Counted from the stretch's first letter, positions 28,745 to 39,035 are shown. The stretch is DNA of 64,000 bases from Sediminibacterium salmoneum NBRC 103935 (GCF_000511175.1 NZ_KI866530.1:792031-856030); one strand, 5' to 3'. A program made the numbers and translations. Notes: generated by a model not told the origin, from the sequence alone.

Positions 28745-29854
28745 ATGAATCAGTTGGCTAATAATGATAACTTTTTAATCTTACTGGTAGATGACAGGCC
28801 AGAGAACCTGATTGCCCTGGAAGAGATTTTATCTCAGCCAGGAAGATCATTTATAAAGGCAAGTTCAGGTAATGAAGCATTAAAACTGGCTTTAAAACAT
28901 GAGAATATTGGATTGGTCATGTTAGATGTTCAGATGCCTGAAATGGATGGATTTGAAGTTGCCAGAATGCTTCAGTTAAATAAAAAAACCCAACACCTCT
29001 CTATTATATTTGTAACAGCCATTAGCAAAGAAGAACAATTTGTTTTAAAAGGATTTGAAGAGGGAGCGGTTGATTATTTACAAAAGCCATTGGATATTAA
29101 TATAACCAGGGCTAAAGTAAAAGTATTTGAAAGACTCTATTTTGCGCAGCAGCGTTTAAAGCAAAGTGTATTAGAAACCGAACTGGTTAATAAGCAGCTG
29201 GAAAGATTTGTATTTATTGTTTCTCACGATTTAAAATCTCCAGTTGCAACCATTGCCATGCTGGCTGATATGATGCAGAAAGAAGATATCGTTAAAAACG
29301 AACCTGAGCTACTGGAGAATACTTCAATCATATACAACTCAGCCTCGCGATTAACCGGAATGATTGAATCTATTTTGGATTATTCCAGAAAAAGCCTGAA
29401 TGAACAGGTTGTTGAGGAAGTGAATGCATACGAACTTGTGAATGAAATTGTTAAGATGCTTTCATTGAAACCCAATACGCAACTGCATATTGATGAGAAT
29501 TTGCCAACCTTTCAAACCCGTAAAATTAAATTGCAACAGGTTTTTCAAAATTTATTATCTAATGCCATTAAATACAATAATAATCCCAATCCTGCACTAA
29601 ACATTGGCCTGCATAGTTCTAATGCAGAGTTTTATACATTTTACGTGAAAGACAATGGACAAGGAATTTCAAGGCAAGATCAAAATAGAATATTCAAATT
29701 GTTTGAAACCACCGAAAATAAATCAACCGGGGAATCCAGTACCGGCGTCGGATTAAATTTATTGAAAATGCTGGTGGAAGAACAGGGTGGTAAAATTAAA
29801 CTGGAAAGTAATCCTGAAACCGGGAGTACTTTTTATTTTGAATGGAGAAAATAA
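28745..29854 (+). CDS. Response regulator-histidine kinase (REC-HisKA-HATPase)
   Basis: Soluble 369-residue protein with an N-terminal receiver (LLVDDRPENLIALE; phospho-acceptor Asp in VMLDVQMPEMDGFE; KPLD at the end), then HisKA (FIVSHDLKSPVATIAML) and a HATPase domain (NLLSNAIKYNNN, DNGQGISRQDQNRIF, GVGLNLLKML). There is no membrane segment or DNA-binding domain. It lies 11 bases downstream of the hybrid kinase, so a relay from the hybrid kinase to this receiver is likely. How the relay output reaches genes is not visible here. It converges on nhaA with one base between them and no clear terminator. Confidence 0.9.
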   Translation: MNQLANNDNFLILLVDDRPENLIALEEILSQPGRSFIKASSGNEALKLALKHENIGLVMLDVQMPEMDGFEVARMLQLNKKTQHLSIIFVTAISKEEQFVLKGFEEGAVDYLQKPLDINITRAKVKVFERLYFAQQRLKQSVLETELVNKQLERFVFIVSHDLKSPVATIAMLADMMQKEDIVKNEPELLENTSIIYNSASRLTGMIESILDYSRKSLNEQVVEEVNAYELVNEIVKMLSLKPNTQLHIDENLPTFQTRKIKLQQVFQNLLSNAIKYNNNPNPALNIGLHSSNAEFYTFYVKDNGQGISRQDQNRIFKLFETTENKSTGESSTGVGLNLLKMLVEEQGGKIKLESNPETGSTFYFEWRK

Positions 29855-29855
29855 A

Positions 29856-31034
29856 TTATTTTTTCAAAGCCATCCAGGCATAACCAACAATCATTGAAAA
29901 AACAGAACTTACCAGCACAGCCAACTTGGCAATATCCTGTGTAGCTGTTTCAGAAAAAGCCAGCATTGAAATAAAAATACTCATGGTAAATCCAATACCT
30001 GCTAAAATACCTGCCCCAATCATCTGATGCCAATTGGTTAGATTGGGTAATTGGGCCCATTTCCTTTTAACCATCCAATAAGAGGCAAGGCAAATCCCCA
30101 ATGGTTTTCCTAAGAACAAACCGGCAATTATTCCGGCTGAAAAAGAATTGTTAAGCGCTCCAATTCCTGACTCTGGAAAAACAATGGCCGTATTGGCCAG
30201 GGCAAACAAAGGCATGATAATAAAATATACCGGCGTATGAAATTTAATTTCCAATTCAGGCAGCTTGCCTACAGGGATGGTAAAGGCAAATAATACACCT
30301 GCAACAGTTGCATGTATGCCAGAATTAAACATGGTGTACCATAAAGCAATACCCAGTGCCCAGTTGTACCAACCCAGTTTTACTTTATTTTTTTGAAGTG
30401 ATAATAAGACCAGCATAATAAGCCCACTCAACAACAGGTAAAAAAGTTTTAATTGACTGCCATAAAAGAGGGCAATTACCACAATAGCTCCCAGATCGTC
30501 AATAATGGCCAGTGCTGTAATAAATACTTTTAAAGCAACCGGCACCCGGTTTCCCAATAGGGAAGCGATACCCAGGGTAAAAGCAATATCAGTTGCCATT
30601 GGAATGGCCCATCCGCTTGTATACTCGGTTCCTCTGGAGAACTGAGTATAAATGATTGCCGGAATAATCATTCCCCCAATGGCAGCTGCAACCGGTAAAA
30701 TAGATTGTTTAATCGAGGCTAGCTCACCGATTACCAGTTCGCGCTTGATTTCCATCCCTGCCAAAAAGAAAAATGCAGCCATCAACAAATCGTTAATAAC
30801 TACAATGATTGAATTGGGTAAATGAAAAAATCCCCATTCAAAAGCATGTTGCTGAGAACCATCAATGCTCAGTTGAAAGAATCGGGTGTAAACTTCTGAA
30901 ATACCGGGTATATTGGAAAGAACCAATGAAAGAAGGGTAGCCAGCAATAAACTGATACCAATAGAACGGCTATCGTGTATGAATACCTTTAAGGGTTCAA
31001 TGATAATTTTCCGGACTATTTTTCTCGCAGCCAT
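29856..31034 (-). CDS. nhaA: Na+/H+ antiporter NhaA
   Basis: Inner-membrane sodium/proton antiporter for pH and sodium homeostasis. At 392 residues with about 12 membrane segments it is of standard length. The transport-site motif is present as ALAIIDDLGAIVVIALFY, the paired Asp residues that bind Na+. Other family markers are FFLAGMEIKRELVIGEL, MATDIAFTLG and GKPLGI. Five bases separate it from the stop of the OstA-like gene, so it is the last gene of an amidase-mlaD-ostA-nhaA transcript. Confidence 0.96.
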   Translation of the reverse strand: MAARKIVRKIIIEPLKVFIHDSRSIGISLLLATLLSLVLSNIPGISEVYTRFFQLSIDGSQQHAFEWGFFHLPNSIIVVINDLLMAAFFFLAGMEIKRELVIGELASIKQSILPVAAAIGGMIIPAIIYTQFSRGTEYTSGWAIPMATDIAFTLGIASLLGNRVPVALKVFITALAIIDDLGAIVVIALFYGSQLKLFYLLLSGLIMLVLLSLQKNKVKLGWYNWALGIALWYTMFNSGIHATVAGVLFAFTIPVGKLPELEIKFHTPVYFIIMPLFALANTAIVFPESGIGALNNSFSAGIIAGLFLGKPLGICLASYWMVKRKWAQLPNLTNWHQMIGAGILAGIGFTMSIFISMLAFSETATQDIAKLAVLVSSVFSMIVGYAWMALKK

Positions 31035-31039
31035 ATAAT

Positions 31040-32685
31040 TTATTTAAAAATAAGCAGATCAAACTTTGATTTCGGTCTTATATTTTCAAGCCATTTAAAT
31101 CCCCTGATTTTCAAGTCTTCATGATTGGTGTTACGCATAGGATAGGTAGTTCCTTCCAGGTTTCGCAAAAAAACTACCTTCTGGGGTTTACTATCTTCAA
31201 AAAATACATCAATAATATCTGCAGTTGATTTGTTTACCCCAATGAAATTCTTTTCTTCATCCAGCGCGTAATAAACATTTTCCGCATTTCCCTTTGCCCG
31301 CATATCATGAATTTTCCCATCCAGAAAATTGGCATTGATAGTAGTGCCTTTCAATTGATTATAATAATCAGCGCTGTCTACTTTATTAATAGCCATACTA
31401 TTCTCAAATACATACAAACGTTCCGGTTTCTTGTTTTTTATAAAAAGATAAATGGTGTCTCCGGTTATCTGATTCTCCTGTGCCCATACAATCGGCTTCT
31501 TGAACAAACGGAATACGCTGTCTTTCAATGAATAAAAAAGACTATCCCCCGTTGCCTGAAGGGAGTCTGAAAATATTTTTACATTGTAGTAGGCCTCAAA
31601 GAATTTATCAGCACTGTCTTCTTCGTCTTTGGGAATAAGCTTGGTCTGTTTTGAAATGGAATCTAACCCGGAAGCATCCCGAATCTGAGGAACAACACGT
31701 TTCTTGGTAAGATCGGAAAGCCTGGCTGAATAAAGGGTATCGGCAGCAATATAAATGGTATCTGCCCCTTGCTTAATTAGCAACAAGGGTTTTTGCGTAG
31801 CTACCATTGAATTGGTTTTTTTATTGGTACGGATATTATTGGCAATCATGTCAAATCCCTGAGCAGTATCCTTGCTTTTATACACTGCGTTACCTCTGAA
31901 TTCTCCCAAACCGGTTGAATCATCAAATGCCATATCATCTGCTGTGAATATGGCGCTACTATCCTCAATAACAGATCTTTTGTAAAGTTCAGCCTTCTTA
32001 TTCTTCATATCATAAAACCCTTCCCGGGTTTTAATAGTACGCTTGTCTTTGTTATTATACACAACTGTGGGAGCCGTAAATGTGGCAATTTCTGTGCTGG
32101 TATTGTACTGTAGGGTATCCGAATTAATTTTATTATCCGGATCAACCATCACCACTTTCTTTTTAAAAATCACATCCTTGGTATCCCCGTAATAATATCC
32201 TTCGGTACTGGTTAGTGTGGATTTCTTGTTCACCAGTTTTCCGCCTTTTAAGTAAGTGCCAATTTTTACAGTAGCATCATATTCAAGTTCATCGGTGGTT
32301 AGCGTTCCTTCTCCATCCGTTAATCTTACCTTTTTTTGCAAATAGGCTTTTTTCTCCTTGCCCAGGTATTTTAAATACTGCGCATAGGTATGAATACTGT
32401 CTGCATCGTTAATATGAACGTTTCCAAATGCCTCCAATATATTCAGTTGCCTGTTCAACACAGCACTATCTGCATAAAAAAGCACTTTGTCCTGCTTTAC
32501 AATAACATTTCCAACCAGAGACACAAACTCATTGATTGAATCTAATTTCTGGTAGTTGTATTTCAGGGCTGATAGAATATCAATTTTTTTCCCTCAGGAG
32601 CAAGTGAGTCGGAGGGTAGTCTTTGTGCCAATAAATTGCTGTACAAACAAGTAATGCTTGCCAGAAGGATTAGCCAGCCTTTCAT
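31040..32685 (-). CDS. OstA/LptA-like LPS-transport protein (frameshifted in this sequence)
   Basis: Periplasmic protein of about 548 residues built from the LptA/OstA beta-jellyroll repeats. Visible units are VGNVIVKQDKVLFYADSAVLNR, ALEAFGNVHI-type LEAFGNVHINDADS and FRGNAVYKSKDTAQGFDMIANNIR. The signal peptide (MKGWLILLASITCLYSNLLAQ) is in a different frame from the rest. The shift is at a run of seven T on the plus strand (32584-32590); eight would give EGKKIDILSALKYNYQKLDS and one open frame. The start ATG directly abuts the mlaD stop codon. It probably belongs to an LPS bridge with the divergent LptD at 34.7 kb. Confidence 0.85.
32584..32590 (-). other. Frameshift site (T7 on plus strand) in the OstA-like gene
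   Basis: One base is missing from the run. Adding it joins the signal peptide to the OstA repeats. Confidence 0.85.
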
Positions 32686-33694
32686 TTACTGATTATCTTT
32701 AATAGTATCTGCCAATGGTTTCATTAAAGGCCCGGTTTTGTCCTTTTTGCCAAATACCGAAATATTCACATAGCGTTTAGGGTGCAACCTTAAATCATCC
32801 ACCAGGATGTTTGCACTTTTAATGGTATTATTAAGGTTGTTATACAAGGTGGGATCATTCAATAATTTGCCCATGCTGCCCTTATCAGAATTAATCTTAT
32901 CAACAACAGTATTCAGATTGGCCACTGCTGTCTTTAATTGATTTATTGAACCTGCCAGATCTGCTTTGGCTAAATTATCAGATGCTTTGGCTACATTCCC
33001 CAATGTCTGTGTAATTTTTTCATTATTATCAGACAGGTTTTTAGTGAATTTATTCACGTTATTCATGCTTTGGGCAATACTGCCAGTCTGTTGATTCAGC
33101 ATTTGTTGTAAGGAAGCAGAGGATGCAACCAGGCTTTCAGTTGTCTTATTAACATTGGCAATAACAGACTGCAGATTATTTTTAGTTTCAGGATCAAAAA
33201 ATGGTGTTGATATTCTTCAAAACCTCATCCAGCGACTGTATAGTTTTTTCTAATTGAGCTGTAACAGGGGTTACTTTATCCATTATACCACTTAACATGC
33301 CTTTAGTTTCTGCCGTTTGCAAAGTATCTCCTTCCTGCAAATAGGTTTTCTGATCTCCTAACTGAATATCAATACTTGGGGTGCCAAGAGGATTTTCGCG
33401 AATTACCGCTACAGAATTCACAGGGATATTATAATGATCGGTTAATTTAATGGAAACAATAATGGAAGCAATATTGGGGTCAGCATTCTCAATATCAGCT
33501 ACCGCGCCTACCTGAAAACCTTTCACGTATACAGGGTTGGAAATTTTTATTCCCTTGGTTTCTGAATAGACTGCATATAAATAATTGCCGGTTTTCAGCA
33601 AGGTTTTACCTTTCAGAAAATTAAAACTCAGTATTAGCAGAGTGATGGCAACCGCCGTAAGCGCTCCAACCTTGGTTTCATTCGATACAGTCAT
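32686..33694 (-). CDS. MlaD/MCE-domain lipid-transport protein (frameshifted in this sequence)
   Basis: Substrate-binding protein of an Mla-type phospholipid transport system, 335 residues when joined. It has an N-terminal membrane anchor (ALTAVAITLLILSFNFL), one MCE domain (GIKISNPVYVKGFQVGAVADIE, NPLGTPSIDIQLGD) and a long helical C-terminal part (QMLNQQTGSIAQSMNNVNKF). The frame breaks at an A6 run on the plus strand (33196-33201); five would give NTIFDPETKNNLQSV and a single open frame. No MlaE or MlaF gene is adjacent, so the permease and ATPase are elsewhere. It is followed without a gap by the OstA-like gene. Confidence 0.88.
33196..33201 (-). other. Frameshift site (A6 run on plus strand) in mlaD-like gene
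   Basis: One base too many. Removing it links the MCE domain to its helical tail. Confidence 0.85.
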
Positions 33695-33752
33695 TGAAAA
33701 GAATAATTTATGGCTGGTACAAATTTAAGGTACTTCAGCCGTTAATCGAATA

Positions 33753-34688
33753 TTACCTGTTACCTGTTGAAGTCGTAAGTTGCTTCTCAAGGGAAAACTT
33801 ATAGCGTTTCACTGCTTTTATAATGACTTCACAAATTTCTTTCTGCCCTTCTTCACTGTTTAAATAGTCTTCTTCTTCAGGATTGGATATAAAACCAGTT
33901 TCAACTAATACGGCAGGCATATTCACCGCATGCAAAACAAATATACCCTCGTTTCGCTGTTTGGCTTCGCGGCTGATACGCCCCACTTTTTTAAACTCAT
34001 CTTCAATGGTAAGCGCCAGGTCTGCACTGCGTTGAAAATAAGTTTGCGTTTTCATGCTCAAAAGCATCATTTTGGCAGGATCGTTTTGTTCAAAGAGTTT
34101 TCTTTCCTGTTCAGTTGCGCTATCCATGGCAAAATCATCTCCCTGACTCAATGCCTTCATTCTGCCGCTGGTCTTGTTAACATTGTAAATAAAAGTTTCG
34201 GTTCCTTTGGCAGGATTAGGAGTGTACCAGGTTCTGTAATCCTTAACCTGTTTAGTGTATTTCTTTTTCTTTTTTCCCTTCCCTTTATATGCCGTAACGG
34301 TTTTATAACCAACAAATTCCGTTTGTTTAATAGGTCTGGCACTGTTAACGTGAATACATAAAAACAAATCTCCCTTTGCCTGATTGGCAATTTCAGCTTT
34401 CCTAACCACATCGTCATATACATCGGTGGTTCTTGTCATTATGATATCAACATCGGGAATTTCCTGGCGCATCATTTTCTCCAGTTTCAAAGAAATGGCA
34501 AGACATAAATCTTTTTCTGTTGAGTATCTACCCTTTGCGCCAACATCGGTTCCTCCGTGCCCTGCGTCAATTACAATTCTTCTAAGGGGTTGTTTTTGCT
34601 GAGTTCCTGGCTTTTTATCTGTAAACGAAGCGAACAGAATAAAAGAAAAAGTTAAGCAGAACCAAGCAGCAATATATCTCTTAATCAT
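33753..34688 (-). CDS. N-acetylmuramoyl-L-alanine amidase (Amidase_3)
   Basis: Zinc-dependent periplasmic amidase that cuts the peptide stems off peptidoglycan. It has 311 residues, a signal peptide (AWFCLTFSFILFAS) and an Amidase_3 domain. Zinc ligands are in IVIDAGHGGTD and LCIHVNS, and the catalytic Glu is in VLVETGFISNPEE. A basic insertion (KGKGKKKKKYTKQ) in the middle is unlike E. coli AmiC. The start is 73 bases from the divergent lptD, and mlaD, the OstA-like gene and nhaA follow on the same strand. Confidence 0.93.
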   Translation of the reverse strand: MIKRYIAAWFCLTFSFILFASFTDKKPGTQQKQPLRRIVIDAGHGGTDVGAKGRYSTEKDLCLAISLKLEKMMRQEIPDVDIIMTRTTDVYDDVVRKAEIANQAKGDLFLCIHVNSARPIKQTEFVGYKTVTAYKGKGKKKKKYTKQVKDYRTWYTPNPAKGTETFIYNVNKTSGRMKALSQGDDFAMDSATEQERKLFEQNDPAKMMLLSMKTQTYFQRSADLALTIEDEFKKVGRISREAKQRNEGIFVLHAVNMPAVLVETGFISNPEEEDYLNSEEGQKEICEVIIKAVKRYKFSLEKQLTTSTGNR

Positions 34689-34761
34689 ATCATTTTCATT
34701 AAGGAATCAGACTTAAAATTCTATTTACACAGTTTTAGACCTTAATTTTGTCAACAGCACC

Positions 34762-37401
34762 ATGAACAGAATTAGTAAAATTAACGTAAAATCAAGGCTG
34801 GCTATTGTTCTGTTCCTTTTTTTAGGGATATTCCTTCATTTACCCTCTGAAATGGTTGCACAGTCTACTTTAAAGGGAAGTGCTCAAACCCTTAAGGATA
34901 CTGCATCTAAGAAGAATTTAACAGACAGCATTAAGATTAAAACTGATACGTTAAAAATTTCCAAAGATTCTATTGATGCCCCCATTAAATACAATGCAGA
35001 AGACTCAGGAGTACTGGTGATTTCTACACGGGAATTCTTTTTATACGGAAAGGCAAAAGTGGACTATTCTGACCTGAAATTAGACGCGGCAACCATCAAA
35101 TACGACCAGCGGAGCCAGATGGTACAGGCTTATGGCTCAAAGGATTCTACAGGAAGTCCGGCCAGTAAACCTCAATTTATTCAGGGAGAAATGAAATCGA
35201 TTAGTGATACCATTTTTTATAACATGAAATCCGGTAAAGGATTAACGAAAAATACTTTTTTTCAGGAGGGGGAGATTTATGTGAATGCAATCGATTTAAA
35301 AAAAATAAGTACTACTGAAGTATACGCCAAAAGAGCCCGTTTTACTACCTGTAATCTGGATGTGCCACACTACAATTTCAGAACCAGTAAAATGAAGATC
35401 ATCAATAATAAAATGGGGATAGCGGGTCCTTCCTTTCCTGAATTTGAAGGGGTCCCAATGCCAATTGGAATACCATTTGGAATATTTCCTTTGAATAAGG
35501 GCAGGCATGGGGGATTATTACCGCCGGCATTTACCGGAAGTCCTGATTTTGGATTAGGGCTTGAAGGGCTTGGATATTATTTTGTATTAAGCGAAAAAAT
35601 GGATGTTACCTTAAGATCTAATTTATATTCATTTGGGGGCTGGAACTTAAATATTAATTCGAAGTACATAAAGCGTTATGCATATACCGGTAATTTGAAT
35701 ATTACCATTCAGAATACCAAAACATTAAACAGAAGTACATTAAGTAAAGATGAATTCAATACCACCCGTTCATTCATGATTAACTGGTCTCATAGCAGAG
35801 ACTCCAGGGCCAGACCGGGAACTACTTTTTCGGCAAACGTGAATTTTGGTAGCAGCCGCTTTAACAGAACCATACTCAACAACCCTTTTGTGAACTTCCA
35901 AAACCAGTTAAGTTCTTCTATCAGCTATAGCAAAGACTGGAAAGGAAAATACAATCTGTCGGTAAACCTGAATCATAACCAGAACAATAATCTGCGTCTG
36001 GTGAATATGAACTTACCAACAGTCAATTTTAACGTGGTTACTTTTTATCCCTTCCAGAAAAAAGATCTGGTAGGAGCAGGGAAGTGGTATGAGAAAATAG
36101 GTATTGGCTACAGCGGAAACTTTCAAAACCAGATCTCTTTTTATGATACTGCATTCAGTTTGAGAAGAATACTGGATACTTTACAATACGGAGCACAACA
36201 TAGCATTCCTATAACACTTTCATTACCTTCACTGGGTCCTATTACCATTGCACCCAGTGTTTCCTATTCGGAAAGATGGTATGGACAGCGCAACTTCAGA
36301 TCCTGGAACAATACAACCAATAAAGTAGATACCGTTATTCAAAGGGGATTTTATGCAGCAAGACAAATGAGTTTTGGATTGTCAGCCAATACCCGGATTT
36401 TCGGTACCTATAAATTTAAGCCCAGCAGCAATATTATTGCCATCAGACACGAAATCAGGCCCACTTTATCTATTAATTACCAGCCTGATATGAACGCTAA
36501 ATATTATTATAATTTAAAGGTGGATACCAGTAACAGAACTGTAAGAGTATCACAATTCGATGGTGGGATACTGGGAGCTTTTGGTGAAGGCTCATTTGGT
36601 GGTATTGGTTTTGGTATTGACAACCTGCTCGAAATGAAAACCAAAAACAAACAGGACAGTTCCGATAAAGCAGGTAAAAAGATAAAACTGATTGACGGAT
36701 TTGGATTTAATTCAAGTTATAATTTGCTGGCAGACAGTTTTCAGTTGGGCAATTTTAATTTCTATGCCAGAAGTACCTTGTTCGAAAAAGTAAATATTAC
36801 CGCCAGTGCCAATCTGGATCCTTACGACATAGATAACAGAGGATTCAGACAGAAGCGGATTTTATGGGATCCGTCTAAATTTAAATTCGGAAGAATTACC
36901 AGTGGTAATATTGCCATTTCCACCTCATTCAGAAGTAAGTCTAAAGATGGGAAAGACGAGAAAAAAGATATACCTGTTGATCCGTTCATGACACCGGATG
37001 AACAACAACGTCAATTACAATTTGCCCGGGCTAATCCTGCTGAATTTACAGACTTTAATATTCCATGGAATATATCCATTGCCTACTCGTTTAACTTTAC
37101 CAGGGTTCTGAAACCGGATTACAGTGGCTTTATTACGCAAACATTTTCAACGTTTAATTTCAACGGAGACTTTAGCCTGACAGACAAATGGAAAGTAGGG
37201 GCCACCGGATACTACGATATTACCCGGGGAAATCTTCAGCAACTAAGCACTTTTATTTCCCGGGAAATGCATTGCTGGCAATTGTCTATTAACGTAACTC
37301 CAATTGGACTTTTCCGATCCTTTAATATTACAGTTAGTCCTAAATCCGGCATTCTAAGAGATTTAAGAATCAACAGAAGCAGAACTTTCTCCAGTTTATA
37401 A
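34762..37401 (+). CDS. LPS-assembly protein LptD-like outer membrane barrel
   Basis: Outer-membrane protein of 879 residues. A signal peptide (to MVAQS) leads into OstA-type sequence (KVDYSDLKLDAATIKYDQ, with short Lys/Asp-rich repeats before it), then a long beta barrel with alternating strands. It matches the Bacteroidota family annotated as putative LptD, which differs from E. coli LptD. I cannot tell whether it inserts LPS or lipooligosaccharide. It is divergent from the amidase, and the OstA-like gene four kb away is a plausible periplasmic bridge partner. LptE is not seen here, and the family usually lacks an obvious homologue. Confidence 0.85.
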   Translation: MNRISKINVKSRLAIVLFLFLGIFLHLPSEMVAQSTLKGSAQTLKDTASKKNLTDSIKIKTDTLKISKDSIDAPIKYNAEDSGVLVISTREFFLYGKAKVDYSDLKLDAATIKYDQRSQMVQAYGSKDSTGSPASKPQFIQGEMKSISDTIFYNMKSGKGLTKNTFFQEGEIYVNAIDLKKISTTEVYAKRARFTTCNLDVPHYNFRTSKMKIINNKMGIAGPSFPEFEGVPMPIGIPFGIFPLNKGRHGGLLPPAFTGSPDFGLGLEGLGYYFVLSEKMDVTLRSNLYSFGGWNLNINSKYIKRYAYTGNLNITIQNTKTLNRSTLSKDEFNTTRSFMINWSHSRDSRARPGTTFSANVNFGSSRFNRTILNNPFVNFQNQLSSSISYSKDWKGKYNLSVNLNHNQNNNLRLVNMNLPTVNFNVVTFYPFQKKDLVGAGKWYEKIGIGYSGNFQNQISFYDTAFSLRRILDTLQYGAQHSIPITLSLPSLGPITIAPSVSYSERWYGQRNFRSWNNTTNKVDTVIQRGFYAARQMSFGLSANTRIFGTYKFKPSSNIIAIRHEIRPTLSINYQPDMNAKYYYNLKVDTSNRTVRVSQFDGGILGAFGEGSFGGIGFGIDNLLEMKTKNKQDSSDKAGKKIKLIDGFGFNSSYNLLADSFQLGNFNFYARSTLFEKVNITASANLDPYDIDNRGFRQKRILWDPSKFKFGRITSGNIAISTSFRSKSKDGKDEKKDIPVDPFMTPDEQQRQLQFARANPAEFTDFNIPWNISIAYSFNFTRVLKPDYSGFITQTFSTFNFNGDFSLTDKWKVGATGYYDITRGNLQQLSTFISREMHCWQLSINVTPIGLFRSFNITVSPKSGILRDLRINRSRTFSSL

Positions 37402-37441
37402 CCTAGTGTATCCTGTTACAATATTTGTTATGGATGCCTGG

Positions 37442-38175
37442 TTATTGATGCTTAAGGTAATAATCTGCCATGGTAGTAAAAGTCTCTTCTTTTAAAGAAT
37501 CAGCTGAGCGATTTCCTACTTCAATGGGTTGCAGAAAATGAATGGAAAGATGATGAGGCATTAAATAAAAAAACGATTAGCAGGCAATGCTTTTTTGGTA
37601 TTGAATATTACAGCGGGAATAATAGGATAGCCTGAATCTGCTGCCAGCTTAAAAGCTCCGTCGTAAAATCGCTTTAGGGGTTCCTTCGTTCTGTTACGGG
37701 TACCTTCCGGATAAATACACATATGAAAACCTTTCTGTAGAGCGGCTCTCATAAGTTCATAGCTTTTTCTTCTGCTTGCATCGCTTTTGCGATCTACTAT
37801 AACAGAGCCTCTTTCATAGTACCATCCGAATATGGGTATTTTGGTAAATTCTTTTTTGGCAATGGTTTGATTGGCACCAGGTATAAATGGTGAAGACAAG
37901 GGAATATCCAGAAGGGAATTATGGTTGCAGGTTACTATATAGGGCTGTCCTTTCTTAAAATGATGCTTACCTCTCACAGTAACCGGACATCCAATTAAAA
38001 ACAACCAGGTATTCATCCAAAGTTTGGCCAGCTTTATAAAATAACCCATGCCTTTAGGATCAGGGATCAATGCCGTAAGCAAAGAGGGTATAATAATGAT
38101 CAGGAAGGTAGTTATAAAAGTGGTCAGTCCCCATAAAGCCCAGATTCTTCCAAATATTGATTTAACTATTTTCAT
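37442..38175 (-). CDS. plsC: 1-acyl-sn-glycerol-3-phosphate acyltransferase PlsC (frameshifted in this sequence)
   Basis: Acylates lysophosphatidate in phospholipid synthesis. Two N-terminal membrane segments precede the acyltransferase domain: NHNSLLDI (the HX4D-type motif with a NHNS start), GSVIVDRKS and YPEGTRNRT. The open frame stops early at NRFFI because of an A7 run on the plus strand (37567-37573). With one more base the protein continues LMPHHLSIHFLQPIEVGNRS and ends at ADYYLKHQ, giving 244 residues. It is nine bases after ung and probably co-transcribed. The convergent lptD ends 40 bases away. Confidence 0.9.
37567..37573 (-). other. Frameshift site (A7 run on plus strand) in plsC
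   Basis: One base is missing. Adding it extends the protein by about 40 conserved residues to 37442. Confidence 0.85.
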
Positions 38176-38184
38176 GATACTATT

Positions 38185-38860
38185 TTATGGTAATTGCCAG
38201 TCGATGGGATCCAGTCCCTGTTGCACCAGCAATTCATTGGTCTTACTAAAATGTTTACATCCAAAAAAACCTTTGTCTGCACTAAACGGAGAGGGGTGAG
38301 CTGCTTTCAGTACATAGTTTTTGGTTTCGTCTATCAAAGCCTGTTTTTCCTGAGCAAATTTTCCCCAGAGTAAGAAAACAACCCCTTGCTTTTCTGAAGA
38401 AATTTTCCGGATTACAGCATCGGTAAAATCCATCCAGCCAATTTTTGCATGACTGGCCGGTTCATTTGCCCTAACTGTTAATACTGCATTCAATAGCAAG
38501 ACCCCTTGCTTTGCCCAGGAACTCAGATTTCCGGTAGTGGGCATGGGCATTCCAATATCCTGCTTCAGTTCTTTATAGATATTTACCAAAGAGGGCGGTG
38601 GTTTTACTCCATCCGGCACAGAAAAAACTCAATCCATGTGCCTGACCTGGCCCATGATAAGGATCCTGCCCTAATATCACTACTTTAAGAGATTGAAAGG
38701 GAGTGCTGTTAAATGCGTTAAAAATCAGGGGGCCGGGAGGATAAATTACAGCTTTAGTAGCTTTTTCGGTTCGTAAATGAAGCGCTAATTTCTGAAAGAA
38801 CGGTTTTTCAAACTCTTTGGAGAGCAATTCTTTCCAGCCTTCTTCCATTTGAACATTCAT
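38185..38860 (-). CDS. ung: Uracil-DNA glycosylase (frameshifted in this sequence)
   Basis: Removes uracil from DNA in base-excision repair. Joined length is 224 residues. The first frame holds the water-activating motif [18 protein letters not shown], the second holds [27 protein letters not shown] and the C-terminal [13 protein letters not shown] motif with catalytic His. The break is at an A6 run on the plus strand (38622-38627); five would give [16 protein letters not shown]. The start at 38860 ([13 protein letters not shown]) is preferred: an upstream in-frame ATG would overlap the tRNA. ung follows the tRNA terminator and precedes plsC. Confidence 0.95.
38622..38627 (-). other. Frameshift site (A6 run on plus strand) in ung
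   Basis: One extra base. Removing it restores the conserved join HGLSFSVPDG of uracil-DNA glycosylase. Confidence 0.88.
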
Positions 38861-38875
38861 AGGGCAATTTAATAA

Positions 38876-38905
38876 AAAAGCCCCACAGAAACCGAGGGGC
38901 TTTTG
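38876..38905 (-). terminator. Terminator of tRNA-Arg
   Basis: On the minus strand the stem AAGCCCC / GGGGCTT is followed by six T, directly after the tRNA 3' end and before the ung start. Confidence 0.8.
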
Positions 38906-38979
38906 TGATTCGGATTGGATTCGAACCAATGACCTACTGCTTAGAAGGCAGTTGCTCTATCCAGCTGAGCTACCGAACC
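38906..38979 (-). tRNA. tRNA-Arg (anticodon TCT)
   Basis: The 74 bases fold as a complete cloverleaf on the minus strand. The acceptor arms GGTTCGG and CCGAATC pair with one G-T wobble; the D-arm is GCTC-AGCTGGATA-GAGC. The anticodon stem ACTGC/GCAGT encloses the loop CTTCTAA, anticodon TCT at 38943-38945. The T-arm carries the GGTTCGAATCC consensus. The discriminator base is A; CCA is not encoded. It reads AGA and AGG codons. Confidence 0.95.
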
Positions 38980-38992
38980 AGTTTTGGAGGTG

Positions 38993-39023
38993 CAAAATAA
39001 AGGATTTTTTTTACTAAATCAAA
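38993..39023 (-). promoter_or_regulatory. Promoter of tRNA-Arg
   Basis: On the minus strand, TTTG (39020-39023) and TTATTTTG (38993-39000) are 19 bases apart, close to the Bacteroidota consensus and 13 bases before the tRNA 5' end. Confidence 0.55.
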
Positions 39024-39035
39024 CTGCATTTCAAA

